Source of the DNA: Bagarius yarrelli
Lineage: Eukaryota > Chordata > Actinopteri > Siluriformes > Sisoridae
Direction: 5' to 3'
DNA: 64,000 nt
Assembly (NCBI GenBank): GCA_005784505.1
Contig: VCAZ01000122.1
Coordinates: forward strand, 1,243,284 to 1,307,283
In this document: positions 32,808 through 45,047 of the stretch, piece after piece
How the letters are laid out: each line of letters begins with the position of its first letter
Position numbering within the stretch: the first letter of the stretch is position 1
Program-made: the position numbers and the translations under genes
Notes under the pieces: model-generated
Told to the model about the DNA's origin: nothing
Seen by the model: only the letters and a program-made list of their open reading frames with translations
Database searches by the model: none

Positions 32808-33212
32808 TACGGTGGAACCTCGGCATGCAAATCGAATTGGTTCTGGTTCTAAAAAAAGTTTGTATTGCGCTCGCATTTTCTCATAAGAAATAATGGAAAT
32901 GCAGATAATCCGTACTAGATATTTAAAAAATATCACCGACACTAGAATCAAATTTTTGCATCTAAACTTTGAGTAAAATAAAGAAAAAAATAGATCCACA
33001 TTACTAATCTGGCCCCCCAAAAATACGTGGAAAAAAAAAATCACAGAGATTTTGATCGCAGCTTCGGTATCGTGGGTCAGCTCTTTAGCAACATCTTTCC
33101 CTGACTGAAAACAGATCATTCCTTCCATAAACTCTGACTCGCACGCCAATAATCCAGCGTTTAGTTTGTTTATATGCTAAAAGAGGAACATTCGTATGCC
33201 GGGATTCGTGTG
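32808..33212. mobile_element. Second mariner-like MITE, about 405 bp
   Basis: Left end ACGGTGGAACCTCGGCATGC then AAATCGAATTGG. The right end ACATTCGTATGCCGGGATTC reversed gives a similar GGCATACGAATG start, so terminal inverted repeats are visible. The 146-codon minus frame inside (32709-33149) runs past the element's left end and is not a transposase I recognise. Confidence 0.6.
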
Positions 33213-34227
33213 TATTCCGTTTTTTTAAATATTACTTATAAAAATACTGATGTTATTTATTTGCTGTGTTAATTTAACTCCTGCATTAAAAAGCTTTTTT
33301 CTCCCCGGTAAAATGCTCAACACACCATATATAATAATTTCTTAACATAATCGCGACCCAGGAAAAATGAATTGCTTGCATTCTTATGCAAATCATTATA
33401 CAGCTCAACAGTTCGTTTGCCTAACGAAGTGTTGCATTAAGCTGTAAAAAATTTGCATTTTAGCTTAGCAATAAAAAAAAAAAAAAAATCCCAATGCAGC
33501 ACTTAATCATGCGTCCTTGTGCATGGTTATACTTCATAATAAATGTGTTTATCATTCATTGTTCTGATATTATTGCATCAATCAATCTCAGTCTCAGGGC
33601 TCTAAAAAATTGCAAGTAAACGAGGTAGCAGGTTTGTTTATTAAGCGCCGTATACTGCAATGTTGCATCACTAAAGCGCCGATTGCGTTTGATCTTTTGG
33701 TCTTTAGAAGCTGATGGAAATATCTCTGACATGATGGATGACGCCTCTTCACAGGAGTTTTAGCCTGCCGAGGGTTTCTTCGGCAGCCTGCACATGACTG
33801 GAGGTGTGTATTTGTATCTAACCTAATAGCCGTCTTTAATGACTGACAGAGCGGTGTGTATTTGTACCCATATGATTTAGGGCTCATCAAACTGTCAACT
33901 GGCATCAGCGCTATAATCAGACGGGCTGTGCTGTGGGCTTAGAGTCTTTCACCTGTGCCAAATACGCTGAGTTTGCATTTAGACCAAAATATTTGCAGTT
34001 TTAACTTTAAGACAAGCGCAAGATGTCGAAAAATCTTTTGTACTTTAGTGTGGCATCGAGCTCCTAGTTAAATAAAGTTTTTTATTTCTTTTTGCTGTTG
34101 TCCTCTCTAATCACAATCCGATGCCATGATAACGGTCCTGCAGTTTTTCAAAATGGCTACAAAGTTTCTTTTAATATCGGTGGATCTGAAAAAATCGATA
34201 ACGGAAAGCATAAATATCAGAAAAAGA
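33213..34227. other. Unassigned unique sequence
   Basis: No gene or repeat recognised. There is an A-run at 33472-33488. The 103-codon minus frame at 33594-33905 has no domain. Confidence 0.4.
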
Positions 34228-34386
34228 GAGTTAGAATAGGGGCAGTGAGTTTTGAATAGGGGGTGGGGACTTAGAAAAGGGGGCAGGAGTTAAAATGGGG
34301 GTAGGGAAGGGAATTAGAATAGAGGAAGTGGGGAGTTGGAGTTAGAATAAATGGGTAGGGAGTTAGAATAGTTAGAATATAACTAG
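34228..34386. repeat. Degenerate G-rich minisatellite
   Basis: Repeated variants of GAGTTAGAATAGGGG with spacers containing runs of three to five G's (TTAGAAAAGGGGGCAGG, AAAATGGGGGTAGGG, AATAAATGGGTAGGG). Unit length drifts between about 13 and 30 bases. Confidence 0.7.
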
Positions 34387-34394
34387 TGGTTGGG

Positions 34395-34517
34395 TGTCTA
34401 AAGCTGCCTCATAACCCCAATTTTAGCTCGCAAATCGCAAAAAATCAGCCAAAAAAAAAAACTCGTATATCGAAAAAAACGGTTAGTTGGAACACTCGTA
34501 AGTCAAGCTACCAACTT
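34395..34517 (+). mobile_element. MITE-M right-end fragment
   Basis: CCCCAATTTTAGCTCGCAAA, ACTCGTATATCGAAAAAAAC and GTTAGTTGGAACACTCGTAA correspond to 5190-5280 of the full copy. Confidence 0.75.
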
Positions 34518-34720
34518 TACTAACAAATTTGCGTAACGGAAAGTCGCTATTGGTCCGCTAACAATTAGGATTTGATCAAAAGCAGCACTGAATTCTGTTT
34601 TGTCAAGGGGATACGAGCGGAACGACACAAACTAGGATGGAAAACTTGCCTAGAGGCTGAAAATGCCTCTGTAAAAGGTCGCACACAGCCATTAGTCAAA
34701 ATCATTTGGCCACCTTGAGC

Positions 34721-34721
<1 letters not shown>

Positions 34722-34759
<38 letters not shown>
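34722..34759. repeat. (CA)n microsatellite
   Basis: CA run with one AAAC interruption. Confidence 0.9.
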
Positions 34760-34761
<2 letters not shown>

Positions 34762-35536
34762 ACAAGAAAAACATAATGAAAGGCTGAGAAAGATCAGAAC
34801 AGTGATTCGAGAGGATACAGAGGGATCCAATTTATTATAATTATAAAGTTTTCCGCAGGTATTCGACAATCAAAACCGGAACAGTCACCAAAAGAGATGC
34901 AAAAATCCCGGAGGAACTGAATAAAGACTTTATTGCAGAGTAAAAACACACATCTGATCAATAATTTCGCTGATTATCGATTAAGGAAATTTAGTCAAGT
35001 GCCTTTATCTAATTTGCCTTAGGATGTAGTCTGCAGCTCAGAGTGGGACAGAGAAGGAAATAACTAAAAAGATATTACAACAAGAGGTACATTTGGAGAG
35101 AATAAATGAGTTGGAGATCATGGATGTTCCAGGTAAGATGAGAAGAATGAGAAATATCTGCCACCGGCTTTAAAAGGTCATCTGTTCCAGCCCGTGTCAT
35201 TAACAAAAAGGAGACAAGAGGCTTTCAGAGAGGAGGTTCGAGCAGCAGGTTGATAAGAATTCCGAAGAAACTGACAATGAAAACGAAAATCACCGAACCT
35301 GAAGAGGAGGAAACGGATACAGGGCTGGTGTGTGTTTGTGGTGAATAAATGCATTAGTAAAGCTTCTCTAACGTCAGATATAAACACACACACTGCACTC
35401 TAATTATATCATGTAGCAGCAAAAGATCGATAAAGCAGGGAAAGTGGTGGAAAAGAGGTCAAAGGTCATTCAGCAAGCCACAAATAAAAGAACCAAGAAG
35501 ATGTTGGTCCACTTCATAAGCCTTCTTTACATTCTT
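34760..35536. other. Unassigned unique sequence
   Basis: No recognised gene. 34885-34985 loosely resembles 27040-27175. Confidence 0.4.
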
Positions 35537-35537
35537 T

Positions 35538-35569
<32 letters not shown>

Positions 35570-35620
35570 ACAAGAAACCTTAAAAAGCAAATAAACAAAC
35601 ACACACATACACACACACTG
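35537..35620. repeat. Two (CA)n runs
   Basis: CA runs at 35537-35572 and 35599-35620, separated by a short A-rich spacer. Confidence 0.85.
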
Positions 35621-35670
35621 CATTTAAAAAATGATTGCGAATTTATATCTTAAACAAAATAGTTTAAAAT

Positions 35671-35672
35671 CG

Positions 35673-35704
<32 letters not shown>

Positions 35705-35705
35705 G

Positions 35706-35762
<57 letters not shown>

Positions 35763-35767
35763 ATCTG

Positions 35768-35852
<85 letters not shown>

Positions 35853-35858
35853 CATCTG

Positions 35859-35923
<65 letters not shown>

Positions 35924-35945
35924 TATCTATCTATTCTATCTATCG

Positions 35946-35993
<48 letters not shown>
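35671..35993. repeat. (TATC)n microsatellite, about 320 bp
   Basis: About eighty tetranucleotide units with scattered interruptions (TAGTC at 35704, TATCTGC near 35763, CCATCTG near 35850, TATTATC near 35922, TCGTC near 35944). No flanking direct repeats and no spacers. Confidence 0.95.
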
Positions 35994-38014
35994 CACTCAC
36001 AGCAGTATATTATATATACAATACTTAAATCACACAAAATATATTCCTTTAATTATAAGAAATTATAATTACTATAAAGATCCATGGAAAAATCTAAAGC
36101 ACTTTAAACACTTTCAGCAAATAAACTGCAAAATGTATTTGTTTTCAGCTCTTAACAAAATGAACTCACTTCTCATAAAGGTTGCGTTTCATTTTTGTGA
36201 TTTTGTGACTCAGATTTTCGTATCTGCTCCAGTCATTTTCTGTGCTATTAAACCCTGCAGAAAATTGCAGGTTTCCAAAAGCATGCGTTACTGCAGCGTC
36301 TCTTAGAAACACCAGTGTCTGCCAGCGTCGTGTTTTCACACAGCAGATGATGATGATGATGATGATGTTGCCTCGCTCTTCATGGATATGTTGTCGGTAA
36401 CAGAGTTTCACGCCATCTCACCAAGATTCCTCTGATATCACAAAACACGCGCCTTTATCTAACAACCCGCTAACGTAGCACCGCGGCGTCGGCTATGGAA
36501 CACACGTTTCAGTACTTCATTAATATTTTTTTATTAAACCACAATAAAATGAATTCATTATTGATTAATTATTACTTTTTAACTAAAATCTGAGAACAGA
36601 ACAGACTGCAGACATGCGGCGTTTTTTGTGCATGGCACACTGATTACATACTGCACGCGATTATAGGTTTATCTATAATTGATCATTTGTAAAAGGTGGG
36701 ACAAGGACAACACACACACAGATATAAGCTGAGAAGCTGTAGATAGTTTACGAGCTGAATATTTTTGCCATTAGCCAGCTGGATAGTTCATTTAATAACA
36801 AAACACCCGATTTTTCAAGCACTATTCTTCCTCTGAAGAATGCCATATCTGCCACATCAAGAGCTCTAAAATTAAAACGCTATTACAGTCCTGACTCAGC
36901 ATAACAACCACCAACACAAAGTATCGCCACCATTAGCGGCAGAATAGTGATGGTGCTTGAAGTGTGAGGAATCAGCTTTTAAACAATAAATGACAACTTG
37001 AAAACGGGCCCAGTACATTACCGAGTGGCACTCCTACACAGACCTGTCAATAAAACAGCCTTTCAGGGGCAAGAACAGAAAAGCAGACTGAAAAACAGAC
37101 CTAAATCACTTGTTTTGGTAAGGAAACGACAATCATTATGACCTTTAGGAGGTGAAAACGCAGAAACCTAAAGTCGGGCTACAGGTTTGGACTCAAGCTA
37201 CAGGTTCAGACAGGTTCACATTTAATAAAAAACACAAAAACTGCACTGCAAATGTTGGGGAAAAAATGCACTAATCTATTTTACAGCTGCTTTGGATTTA
37301 TTTTGCTTCTAAAGGACGGCATTGAATAAAAAGACATAATTTTGCATCCGATTCTAAAACAAATAAATAATAAACAAGCTCCATTATCCCCACGCGGATC
37401 AGACCCGAACACACGGCACCGCCCCACACCTTTTCTTTTCTCTCTCTCGCTCTAAGCTTTTTTTTAAAAAAAACATTCATTTCCAGAATGCAGGAACATT
37501 CGGTTTAGTGAAGGGAAAAACATATTAATCTGAAGGCTGATCTGCACACCAGACTCCCAGCTGAAGTCTATAATACATGAATCCCACACCTTTTCCAGCA
37601 TTAGTCTGACTTCAAGGCAAGTCACCTGCTCATTAAAGGAGACACACACACACTTAATAAGCATTCACAATAATCCCCATGCGGTCAGGACCACCCGTCT
37701 GATCATGTGATTAACAACATTATACCAGTCCGGCACATGGTGTGCCATAAAAGCCAAATCACGCTGTCATGACTCGTCTGTTCACAGATCATTTAGTCGG
37801 CGATACATAACACATGTTTTGTTTTGCTGTGAATCACAAATCCTTTTTATAGCCTGGACGTCGAGTGTAATAACAGCGTGACTGAAGATAATCATAATTC
37901 GAATCAAATCAAATGGTTATTATTTACTTTATTTATTTGCACTTCATGAAAATGTCGCTTTAACATTGACCTTGAATAAAACATGCAGTAAAATCTATTA
38001 TTATCAAGAGTATT
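35994..38014. other. Unassigned unique sequence
   Basis: About 2 kb with no recognised gene. A short (GAT)n run lies at 36345-36367. The 81-codon minus frame over it and the other short frames have no domain. Confidence 0.4.
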
Positions 38015-38216
38015 GGTTGTGCTGGGATTTGAACCCACAAACTGCTGATCACCAGTCCAATAGCTTAATAACTAGGTCACCACCACAAACACCCTCAAGC
38101 ACGCTGAGGTGGAATAACAAATAGCTCAGTGGTTCAAGCGCTGGACTGCTGTTTAATTCCTGGTACCACCAAGATGGGCCCCTGAGCAAGGCCCTTAATT
38201 CTTAACTGCTCAGATT
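38015..38216. repeat. Two SINE-B fragments, head to head
   Basis: 38015-38088 is a reversed head (TGGGATTTGAACCCACAAAC, ACCAGTCCAATAGCTTAATA). 38105-38216 is a plus-strand body (AATAGCTCAGTGGTTCAAGC, GGGCCCCTGAGCAAGGCCCT). The two heads face each other across 16 bases. Confidence 0.7.
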
Positions 38217-38856
38217 TCTGATCAGGAAAACACAGAGGATAAAAAAAACAACAATATAAATATAAATGATAAAAAAAAAAAAAATTAAAACTGTGGACAT
38301 TTAATATAAATGATGATGTGATTTCTTATAAAATAAATTAAAGTTTATCCGTCTGAGCCGAAGGGAGCGAGTCGGACTCCCTGACCGAAACCTTTCTAAA
38401 GCCTCAAACTGGATCAGCTAAAGATATAATCTAAAAAAAATTTCTATTTTCCACTTTCTTGTCTTGACTGGAGTGCAGTTCTCCCAGTGCAGCAGAAGGT
38501 CATGCGGATGAGACGCTCGGCTCTCCTAAAATAACTACCGAGAACACACACATCCTCTTATTATTTATTTAATTCCCCCAAAACGTATAAAGCAGCTCAT
38601 AAAGGACTGCAGCATTTACCTTAGGGTGCAGTTTGGTGAAGAAACAGAAATGAAATGGTTTTAATCTCTCATTAATAATAAAGGGTGATGTAATAAGTGG
38701 ATAAATAGAGCCTGATTGTAAGGGGGGGGGCAGCCTATCACATGACTGGCCCACCTGATTAGGGAAAACACACATTTATTATTTTTCATATTAAACTATA
38801 TTACTAAAATTACTAGCTGAAATGTATATTTTGAAAAAGCATAACTTAAACAAAAA
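38217..38856. other. Unassigned unique sequence
   Basis: No gene recognised. There is an A-run at 38270-38284 and a G-run of nine near 38721. Confidence 0.4.
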
Positions 38857-39600
38857 TCATCATCACCATCATTATTACTATTATCACCATCATCACCACC
38901 ATCATCACCATCATCATTATCATCACCATCATTACCATCATCATCAATATCATCATCACCATCATCATCATCACTATCATCATTATCCTCATCATCATTA
39001 TCATTACCATCATCATCATCAACATTATCATCACCATCATTACCATCATCATCATCATCATCATCACCATCATCATCATCACTATCATCACCATCATCAT
39101 CAAAAACATCATTACCATAATCATCACTATCATCATCACTAACAATATCATTACCATCATCATTATCCTCATCATCATAACCATCATCATCATTACCATC
39201 ATCATCATCACTATCATCATCACCATCATCATCATCATCACTATCATCACCATCATCACCATCATCATCACCATCATCATCATCACTATCATCACCATCG
39301 TCATCAAAAACATCATTACCATAATCATCATCACTATCATCATCATTATCATTACCATCATCATCATCAACATTATCATCATCATCATTATCATCACCAT
39401 CATTACCATCATCATCATCATCACTATCATCATCACCATCATCATCATCATTACCATCACCATCATTACCATAATCATCATCACTAACAATATCATTACC
39501 ATCATCATCATCACCATCATTATCATTACCATCATCATCATCAACATTATCCTCATCATCATAACCATCATCATTATTACTATCATCCTCATCATCCCAA
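38857..39600. repeat. (ATC/GAT)n triplet-repeat field, about 740 bp
   Basis: Almost entirely CATCAT/CACCAT/CATTAC triplets on the plus strand, kept in triplet register so that long frames exist on both strands (Asp/Asn/Gly-rich or Met-rich on minus, His/Tyr-rich on plus). Longer blocks recur, for example CATCAAAAACATCATTACCA at about 39102 and 39305. There is no start context, domain or splice signal, so I treat it as a microsatellite and not a gene. Confidence 0.9.
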
Positions 39601-40780
39601 CCATTATTACCAATATCTTTATATATTACCAGTGTCTTTATGTTTATATTTATATTTATATAAATATCTATAGTGTGTATCACGTCTTTCTGTTAATGAA
39701 TATTTATGAAGCAGATGTCTGGAGCTAATTAATATTCAAAATCTAATCTTCAGAACAGTCTTCATAGCAAACAAATAAATAATTAGTGAACCTCCTGTTA
39801 CCTGGATTAGACTGTAAATAGAGCAGAATTTTAAGATTATGTGAAATATTTATTATCTGCAGCATACGACATCATTTTCTCCTTTTAAACAAGCCGAGAC
39901 AATCAAGAAGAAAAAAAATGATGCTCGTTATCATCAGGTTGAATTTGTGTAAAAGATACCAGAAGATTTCTTTATTTATAGGAGGAGGATTTCTGTCTTC
40001 ATTTGTTCCCCCACGTTTGTTTATTATTCCTGCTGTCGATTAATACTGAGGATCTGATGAATACTGAAGTCCGGAGCTTTCCTTACTTTAGCTGGCGAGA
40101 GATACGGCGCCCCGCTGGAGGCTGATTATTCCACTCATGGAAAGCTCGAGTGTTTCGGTTTGATTATTTCAGACAAAAAAAATTGGAGAAAAAATAAATA
40201 AATAAATAAATTAAAGAAATACACAAATGTTCATATTTCCAGAGCAAAACTGGTGTAGGATTCGGAGAGATGTTGAGGGAGTTCAGTAAAGTCAGCACTT
40301 CTACCAATCAACCCTGGTGTGAAATCCATTATTCATGCTTGTGTCACAATCTCTTCCTGTTTACTTCAGATTTTCTCTGAACTCTAATAAGCAGCAGAAA
40401 AGCAGGACAACAAAAAGAAGAAAAAGAAAAAAAAAATGATGTTTAGACATTAAAATGATGTTTTTTTTAACTTTTACTCGATTATTAATCTTTATAATTG
40501 ATCCCTAAATCAGGTGTGTTTTAAACTGTAACGCAGTCAAATATAATCACACTCATAATCCACATCCTGTAATGTGACCACTGCAGATGCACATACTGGG
40601 ATATCGATGCTGAAGTTATAGATTTTGCAGCACTGATATGTATATTTATATATTTATATAGTTCGATATTTATACAGTTTTAGTCTTATATAGTTTTAGT
40701 CTGCAGTTTAACTGAACAAACCAAATACCAATCATGTTTTTTTTTTCCCTTTCCAAACAGTCAAGATGATCTAGAGGTTT
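39601..40780. other. Unassigned AT-rich sequence
   Basis: No gene or repeat recognised. There is a short AAAT run at 40190-40212 and a T-run at 40738-40747. Confidence 0.4.
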
Positions 40781-41098
40781 ACCACTATCAACCACCAACC
40801 CCAACTTAACCTCAACCCCACCACCAACCCCAAAAACCCAACCCTTAAACCACCAATCCCAAAATCCCAACTCCAACCACAACACCACCACCACCACCAC
40901 AAACCCTAACTCCAACCTCACCACCACCAACCCCAAAAAACACCGCCGCCCACCCACCTCCACCAACCCCACCCACCACCAAAACCACCACCAACACCAA
41001 AAAACCCAACCCCAACACCACCAGCACCAACCCCAACTCCACCACCAACCCCAAAAAAACCCAATACCAAAACCCTACCATCAACCCCATCCTCTCAC
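40781..41098. repeat. C/A-rich tract almost devoid of G
   Basis: About 318 bases of CCA, CCCCAA and CCCTAA-like words with only three G residues on the plus strand. The minus strand is therefore G/T-rich with many GGGGTT and GGTGGTGGG runs. The Gly/Val-rich minus frames (40670-40972, 40845-41090) are products of the repeat. Confidence 0.85.
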
Positions 41099-41877
41099 CA
41101 GGATATTATTTAAGAGAATGTTGTTAGGTTCTCAAAGGTACCAAGAACAATCTGGACACAATTAGAGGAAGAACCACTGGATCGAGACGGGACATGAATC
41201 AAAACAAACATGCGTATAAGTGGGACAGAGACAACATAGGATATGACCAACACCCCTGCAGACGGGATGTCGAAGAGTGTGACAGGTTTTGTTGTAAAAC
41301 AAACTCACAGCATTGAATCAGATGATCATGAAACACTAAAACTAGAGACTCATTTCAAGTCCCTGTGGAAACTGCTGCTATAGGAAACTTTTCAGTTTGT
41401 ATGTTAAGTGTTTTAATAAACAGCTGCCAGAAGCCATGACTCCTCGAAAGGAGGTGTGAGGAGCATTTAAGTTCTGTCAAAGAGAATGTGGCCTTTTTCA
41501 GTGACAGGGTTATTAAAGTGAGGACACAGCATACACACAGTGTCCATATGTTGATGCCCGGGGGTAGAAAGCCATGTTGAGATGATCCACAATCCTTTGT
41601 CCAATCCAATCATGCCTCATATCTCACTAACCGGGTTCAGTGAGGGGTTCATTCCTCCCTCGGGGCCAAATCAGTGCCAGTCCAAGCCAGAAGGTAATAC
41701 CAGCTTCATGACACCCACCGTATGAGTCCACACCAAAACCAACAAAAACAAACCCCATGTCATGATTTTATAAAGTATGATTACTGGCCAAAGCTGAGAA
41801 TTTGAGACTGAAGGACGTCTAATGTGGCATTTTTGATGGCGTGACCTGCTGCATCTGAATTCACACACTAATTAATT
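41099..41877. other. Unassigned sequence, higher complexity
   Basis: No known repeat recognised. The minus frames at 41355-41609 and 41671-41868 have mixed composition but no domain I know. It could be a decayed element or unique intergenic DNA. Confidence 0.35.
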
Positions 41878-42350
41878 CTGCACTACATTTGAGTTAGTCC
41901 ACACTTCCTATCTGTTAATAAAGTCTGTTCTATATAGTGTGATTATTTGGAGTATAAATGAAATCGGAACTTTCTTTATTCTCCATGTTGATATTGATCA
42001 CATGACCTACGCGGTCACAGCAGTGTGAATTTAAAGTGTGATGATGTTTAAACTTGGATGATGATAAACGAGTGAAATGTAATTACAATGAACAATGTTT
42101 TAATCCTGAAGTATTTAAAGTTACTGGAAACTTTTGTAAAGTCGCCGCTTTCTTTCCGCCATTTTGGAATTGGACGAGTCGTCTCTCCCGCGGAATTATG
42201 GGATAGTAAAGTGTCCATCGTATGTGTACTTCAGAATCCAGGCAGAAGTAATAGATCATCCGGGCACTTTACACACACTGATATGCATATACTAATGATT
42301 CGGATATATTACACACCTCACACACTCCATTACACACACTATATAGACAT
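41878..42350 (+). repeat. Dispersed repeat E, copy 2
   Basis: Same order of segments as 24073-24490: GCACTACATTTGAGTTAGTC, TTGATATTGATCACATGACC, TTTTAATCCTGAAGTATTTA, TTTCTTTCCGCCATTTTGG and CGGGCACTTTACACACACTG. It is slightly longer because of small insertions. Confidence 0.75.
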
Positions 42351-43407
42351 GAAAGGTTAATACAATCATCTATAAATAACAGAATTTCCTGATTTCTGTG
42401 ATGTCACCAAGCTGTTACGCTACCTTACGTTACAGTTAATAATAAAAAAAAATGTTATTGTAGTAACAGGTGCATAAATTTGATTCCTTTTTTCGGGGGC
42501 ATGTTTAGATTTTAATGCAGTCACAAAAATGAGACATTGAGGACCCAGTATTGTGGGTGTGTGCGTGTGTGTGTGTAACATACTTTTGTTATCCAAGCCA
42601 ATTTCCATTTCAAACAGACGCCCCAGGAGGAGGAGACAAACCTGCCCTGGACACATGCAGAATTTCAATATAGAGGAAAGGAAAAACAGAAATTCGGTAC
42701 ACACAAGCTTCAGCCACAACTTCCTGTAAAATATAAATAAAGATACTTTTTTGGTGCGCCGATAGACATTTTTTTATCCGCTTCTCCAAAAAGCTCCTTT
42801 TAGTGTGGAATGGCGTTCGGTTCAGCCTGTGAGACGGTGTGTGTTTCTCCCTGTGCACTTGGTTGTGATTTATGATTCGTTCTCTCGCTCTTTTTTTCCT
42901 CTACATCATGCAGCTCACAGCATATACAAGCCTGGAGGTGGAAGTCTGCTGCATTTAAGGGACACGGTCGGCTCAAAGGGGCCTGAGCGATAAAGGAGGT
43001 CATGTGACCTGACAACATGAATGTGTTGTAGTGAAAAAAAGTGAGTAGGACGTACGCAGGACTCCTGAGTTCTGAGAAACGACCGAATACATCAACAAGA
43101 AAAAAAAAAGGTGCCAGTGTTTAGCATCAAACATGTTCGTTGACACGGGGTGGTAGGAGCAATTTTGGGCACTTTGTAAGAATATGAGGTTTGAGCCCCT
43201 TTCTTACACCTAATACACACCAAACATACTATTTAATTACTGCTAGTACTGTTACTACCATAAACTGTAACTAACGGTAAGGACAGTAACTCGCGACTAA
43301 GTGAGAAAACAACTGATGCTAATGCTAATGCTATACTACAAGGAGGGGCCACGAGCTGTGACTTGATTACATCATTAATTTTAGACCCGCCCCTAAAAAC
43401 TTTTACT
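42351..43407. other. Unassigned unique sequence
   Basis: No gene or repeat recognised. A short GT run lies at 42555-42576. Confidence 0.4.
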
Positions 43408-43603
43408 TTTACATTTACATTTTCAGCATTTGGCAGACGTCCTTATCCAGAGCGACTTACATTTATCTTATTCATACAACTGAGCAATTGGGGGTTATAG
43501 GCCTTGCTTAGGGACCCAGCGGTGGTGGCTTGGTGGAACTGGGAACCGAACCCACACGATCTTCGATCTTGCTTAGTCCAACACCTTAACCATGAGCCAC
43601 CAC
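43408..43603 (-). repeat. SINE-B, near-complete copy (minus)
   Basis: Begins with the reversed tail TTACATTTACATTTTCAGCA, then GTCCTTATCCAGAGCGACTT, CAACTGAGCAATTGGGGGTT, GGTGGTGGCTTGGTGG, and the head CCTTAACCATGAGCCACCAC. Confidence 0.9.
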
Positions 43604-43713
43604 TTTTACAGCATTTGGCAGACAAAAACAATTCGGAATAGAATGATTTTCTTGTGATTTTACCACTGCTGGGCCCCCAAGCAAGGCCCCCTTAACCCCC
43701 AATTTATCTGCTA
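43604..43713. repeat. SINE-B fragments adjoining the copy at 43408
   Basis: TTTACAGCATTTGGCAGAC at 43606-43624 is a second reversed tail end. 43661-43713 is a plus-strand body piece (ACTGCTGGGCCCCCAAGCAA). Confidence 0.6.
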
Positions 43714-44206
43714 CAGTTTTAAAGGAATAAGTAAAATCTGGGTTCTGTTCCTTGTCTTGGCTTTGAATCTTCTTCACTGTGAAGTCACAGTCTGAGGAAC
43801 ATTTTTATCATGTGACTCGAGTGGCTCGTTTAGAGACGGAGACAAGCTGGAATAAAATGACTTCCAATGGAAGAATTGGATGTAGACGGTACGTGATCTG
43901 ATGTCCGAATCTGATGCCTTCACCTCATTTCAAATCAGACTCGAGACTGCTGAATGTGGAACATTATTTTAAAAAAAGGGAAGAAAGAAACACCCGAACC
44001 CTAAAATATTGATTTATCTAAAGGGTGTATGCTGAGACGACAGAAATGATTTATACATTAGGACCTCCGGGGGTCGCCAAACTTTTTCCTGTGAGGGCCA
44101 CATGATTTCTGTAATGAGCTGTGTGTCGGTGTGTAACAGAAAACCCCAGGTTCCGGAGGGACTCCCAGTTTTATTGTGTTGATTTGATGATGATTTTATT
44201 TATTTT
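43714..44206. other. Unassigned sequence with a hAT-like end
   Basis: Mostly unassigned. GGGGGTCGCCAAACTTTTTC then CTGTGAGGGCCACATGATTT at 44069-44108 resembles the end of a hAT-type element. Confidence 0.4.
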
Positions 44207-44368
44207 TACGTTTACAGCATTTGGGCAGACGTTCTTATTCAGAGCGACTTACATTTATCTCTTTTATACAACTGAGCGATTAGGTTAAGGGCCTTGCTCA
44301 GGGGCCCAACAGTCGTGGCTTCGGGTTGGTAGTCCAACACCTTAACCATAAGCCACCAAATCCCCACC
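44207..44368 (-). repeat. SINE-B copy (minus)
   Basis: ACGTTTACAGCATTTGGGCA, CAGAGCGACTTACATTTATC and GCTCAGGGGCCCAACAGTCG, with the B-box region deleted before GTAGTCCAACACCTTAACCA. Confidence 0.85.
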
Positions 44369-44597
44369 AGCACCACCACCATTTTTCCCCCTTTAATGTT
44401 TATTTAGTTGATAATTTTGTTCGGATTGTACAGAAACATTGACATTAATTTATATTAATAGATTTATAGAATATTAAAAGATAAAAAACTAATTAAGATT
44501 AAACAAAGAAAATAATCACTGGCATGCGGTATCACCTGATCATCACCATGGAATGTTATGATAAATGAATTTAAGTTTAGGAGGTAACCTTTTACTA

Positions 44598-44601
44598 TCA
44601 C

Positions 44602-44647
<46 letters not shown>

Positions 44648-44870
44648 ATTCTTCTGTCTGTCTGACTAACTGTTTGTACATCTGTCTATCTGTCTGTCTG
44701 TCTAACCATCTACATTGCTGTCTATCTGTCTGTCTGTCTAACCATCTACATTGCTGTCTATCAATCTGTCTGTCTGTCTGTCTAACTAACTGTCTGCCTT
44801 TCTATCTGTCAGTCTTTCTGACCAACTGTCTGTCTGTTTGTTTTTTTCTGTCTGTCTATTTATCCACAAA
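44598..44870. repeat. Compound (TCTA)n/(TCTG)n microsatellite
   Basis: Pure TCTA to about 44646, then TCTG/TCTA/TAAC variants. A 36-base unit is duplicated in tandem (44683-44718, 44719-44754). Confidence 0.9.
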
Positions 44871-44910
44871 TCACCTAAGTGTTATTGATCACAGAGTTAG
44901 TTGTTAGACT

Positions 44911-45014
44911 CTGTGTGTGTGTGTGTGTGTTTGTGACCCTTTACTGGAAGCACCCCTGGGAATTTTATGGCACATCAGTTTTTTGATGTGGGCGAAGTGA
45001 GAGTGAAATTAATT

Positions 45015-45047
<33 letters not shown>

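Noticed and set aside
32709..33149. 146-codon minus frame as a gene
   Set aside because: It overlaps a mariner-like MITE, has no domain and includes poly-A-derived residues.
35671..35993. CRISPR-like regular repeat
   Set aside because: A pure tetranucleotide array without spacers, in a vertebrate genome.
38796..39683. 295-codon Asp-rich minus-strand frame and overlapping Met-rich and His-rich frames
   Set aside because: All arise from GAT/ATC triplets kept in phase. There is no domain, no start context, and equally long frames exist on the other strand.
40670..41090. Gly/Val-rich minus frames of 81-100 codons
   Set aside because: They are products of the C/A-rich tract, and the two frames overlap each other.
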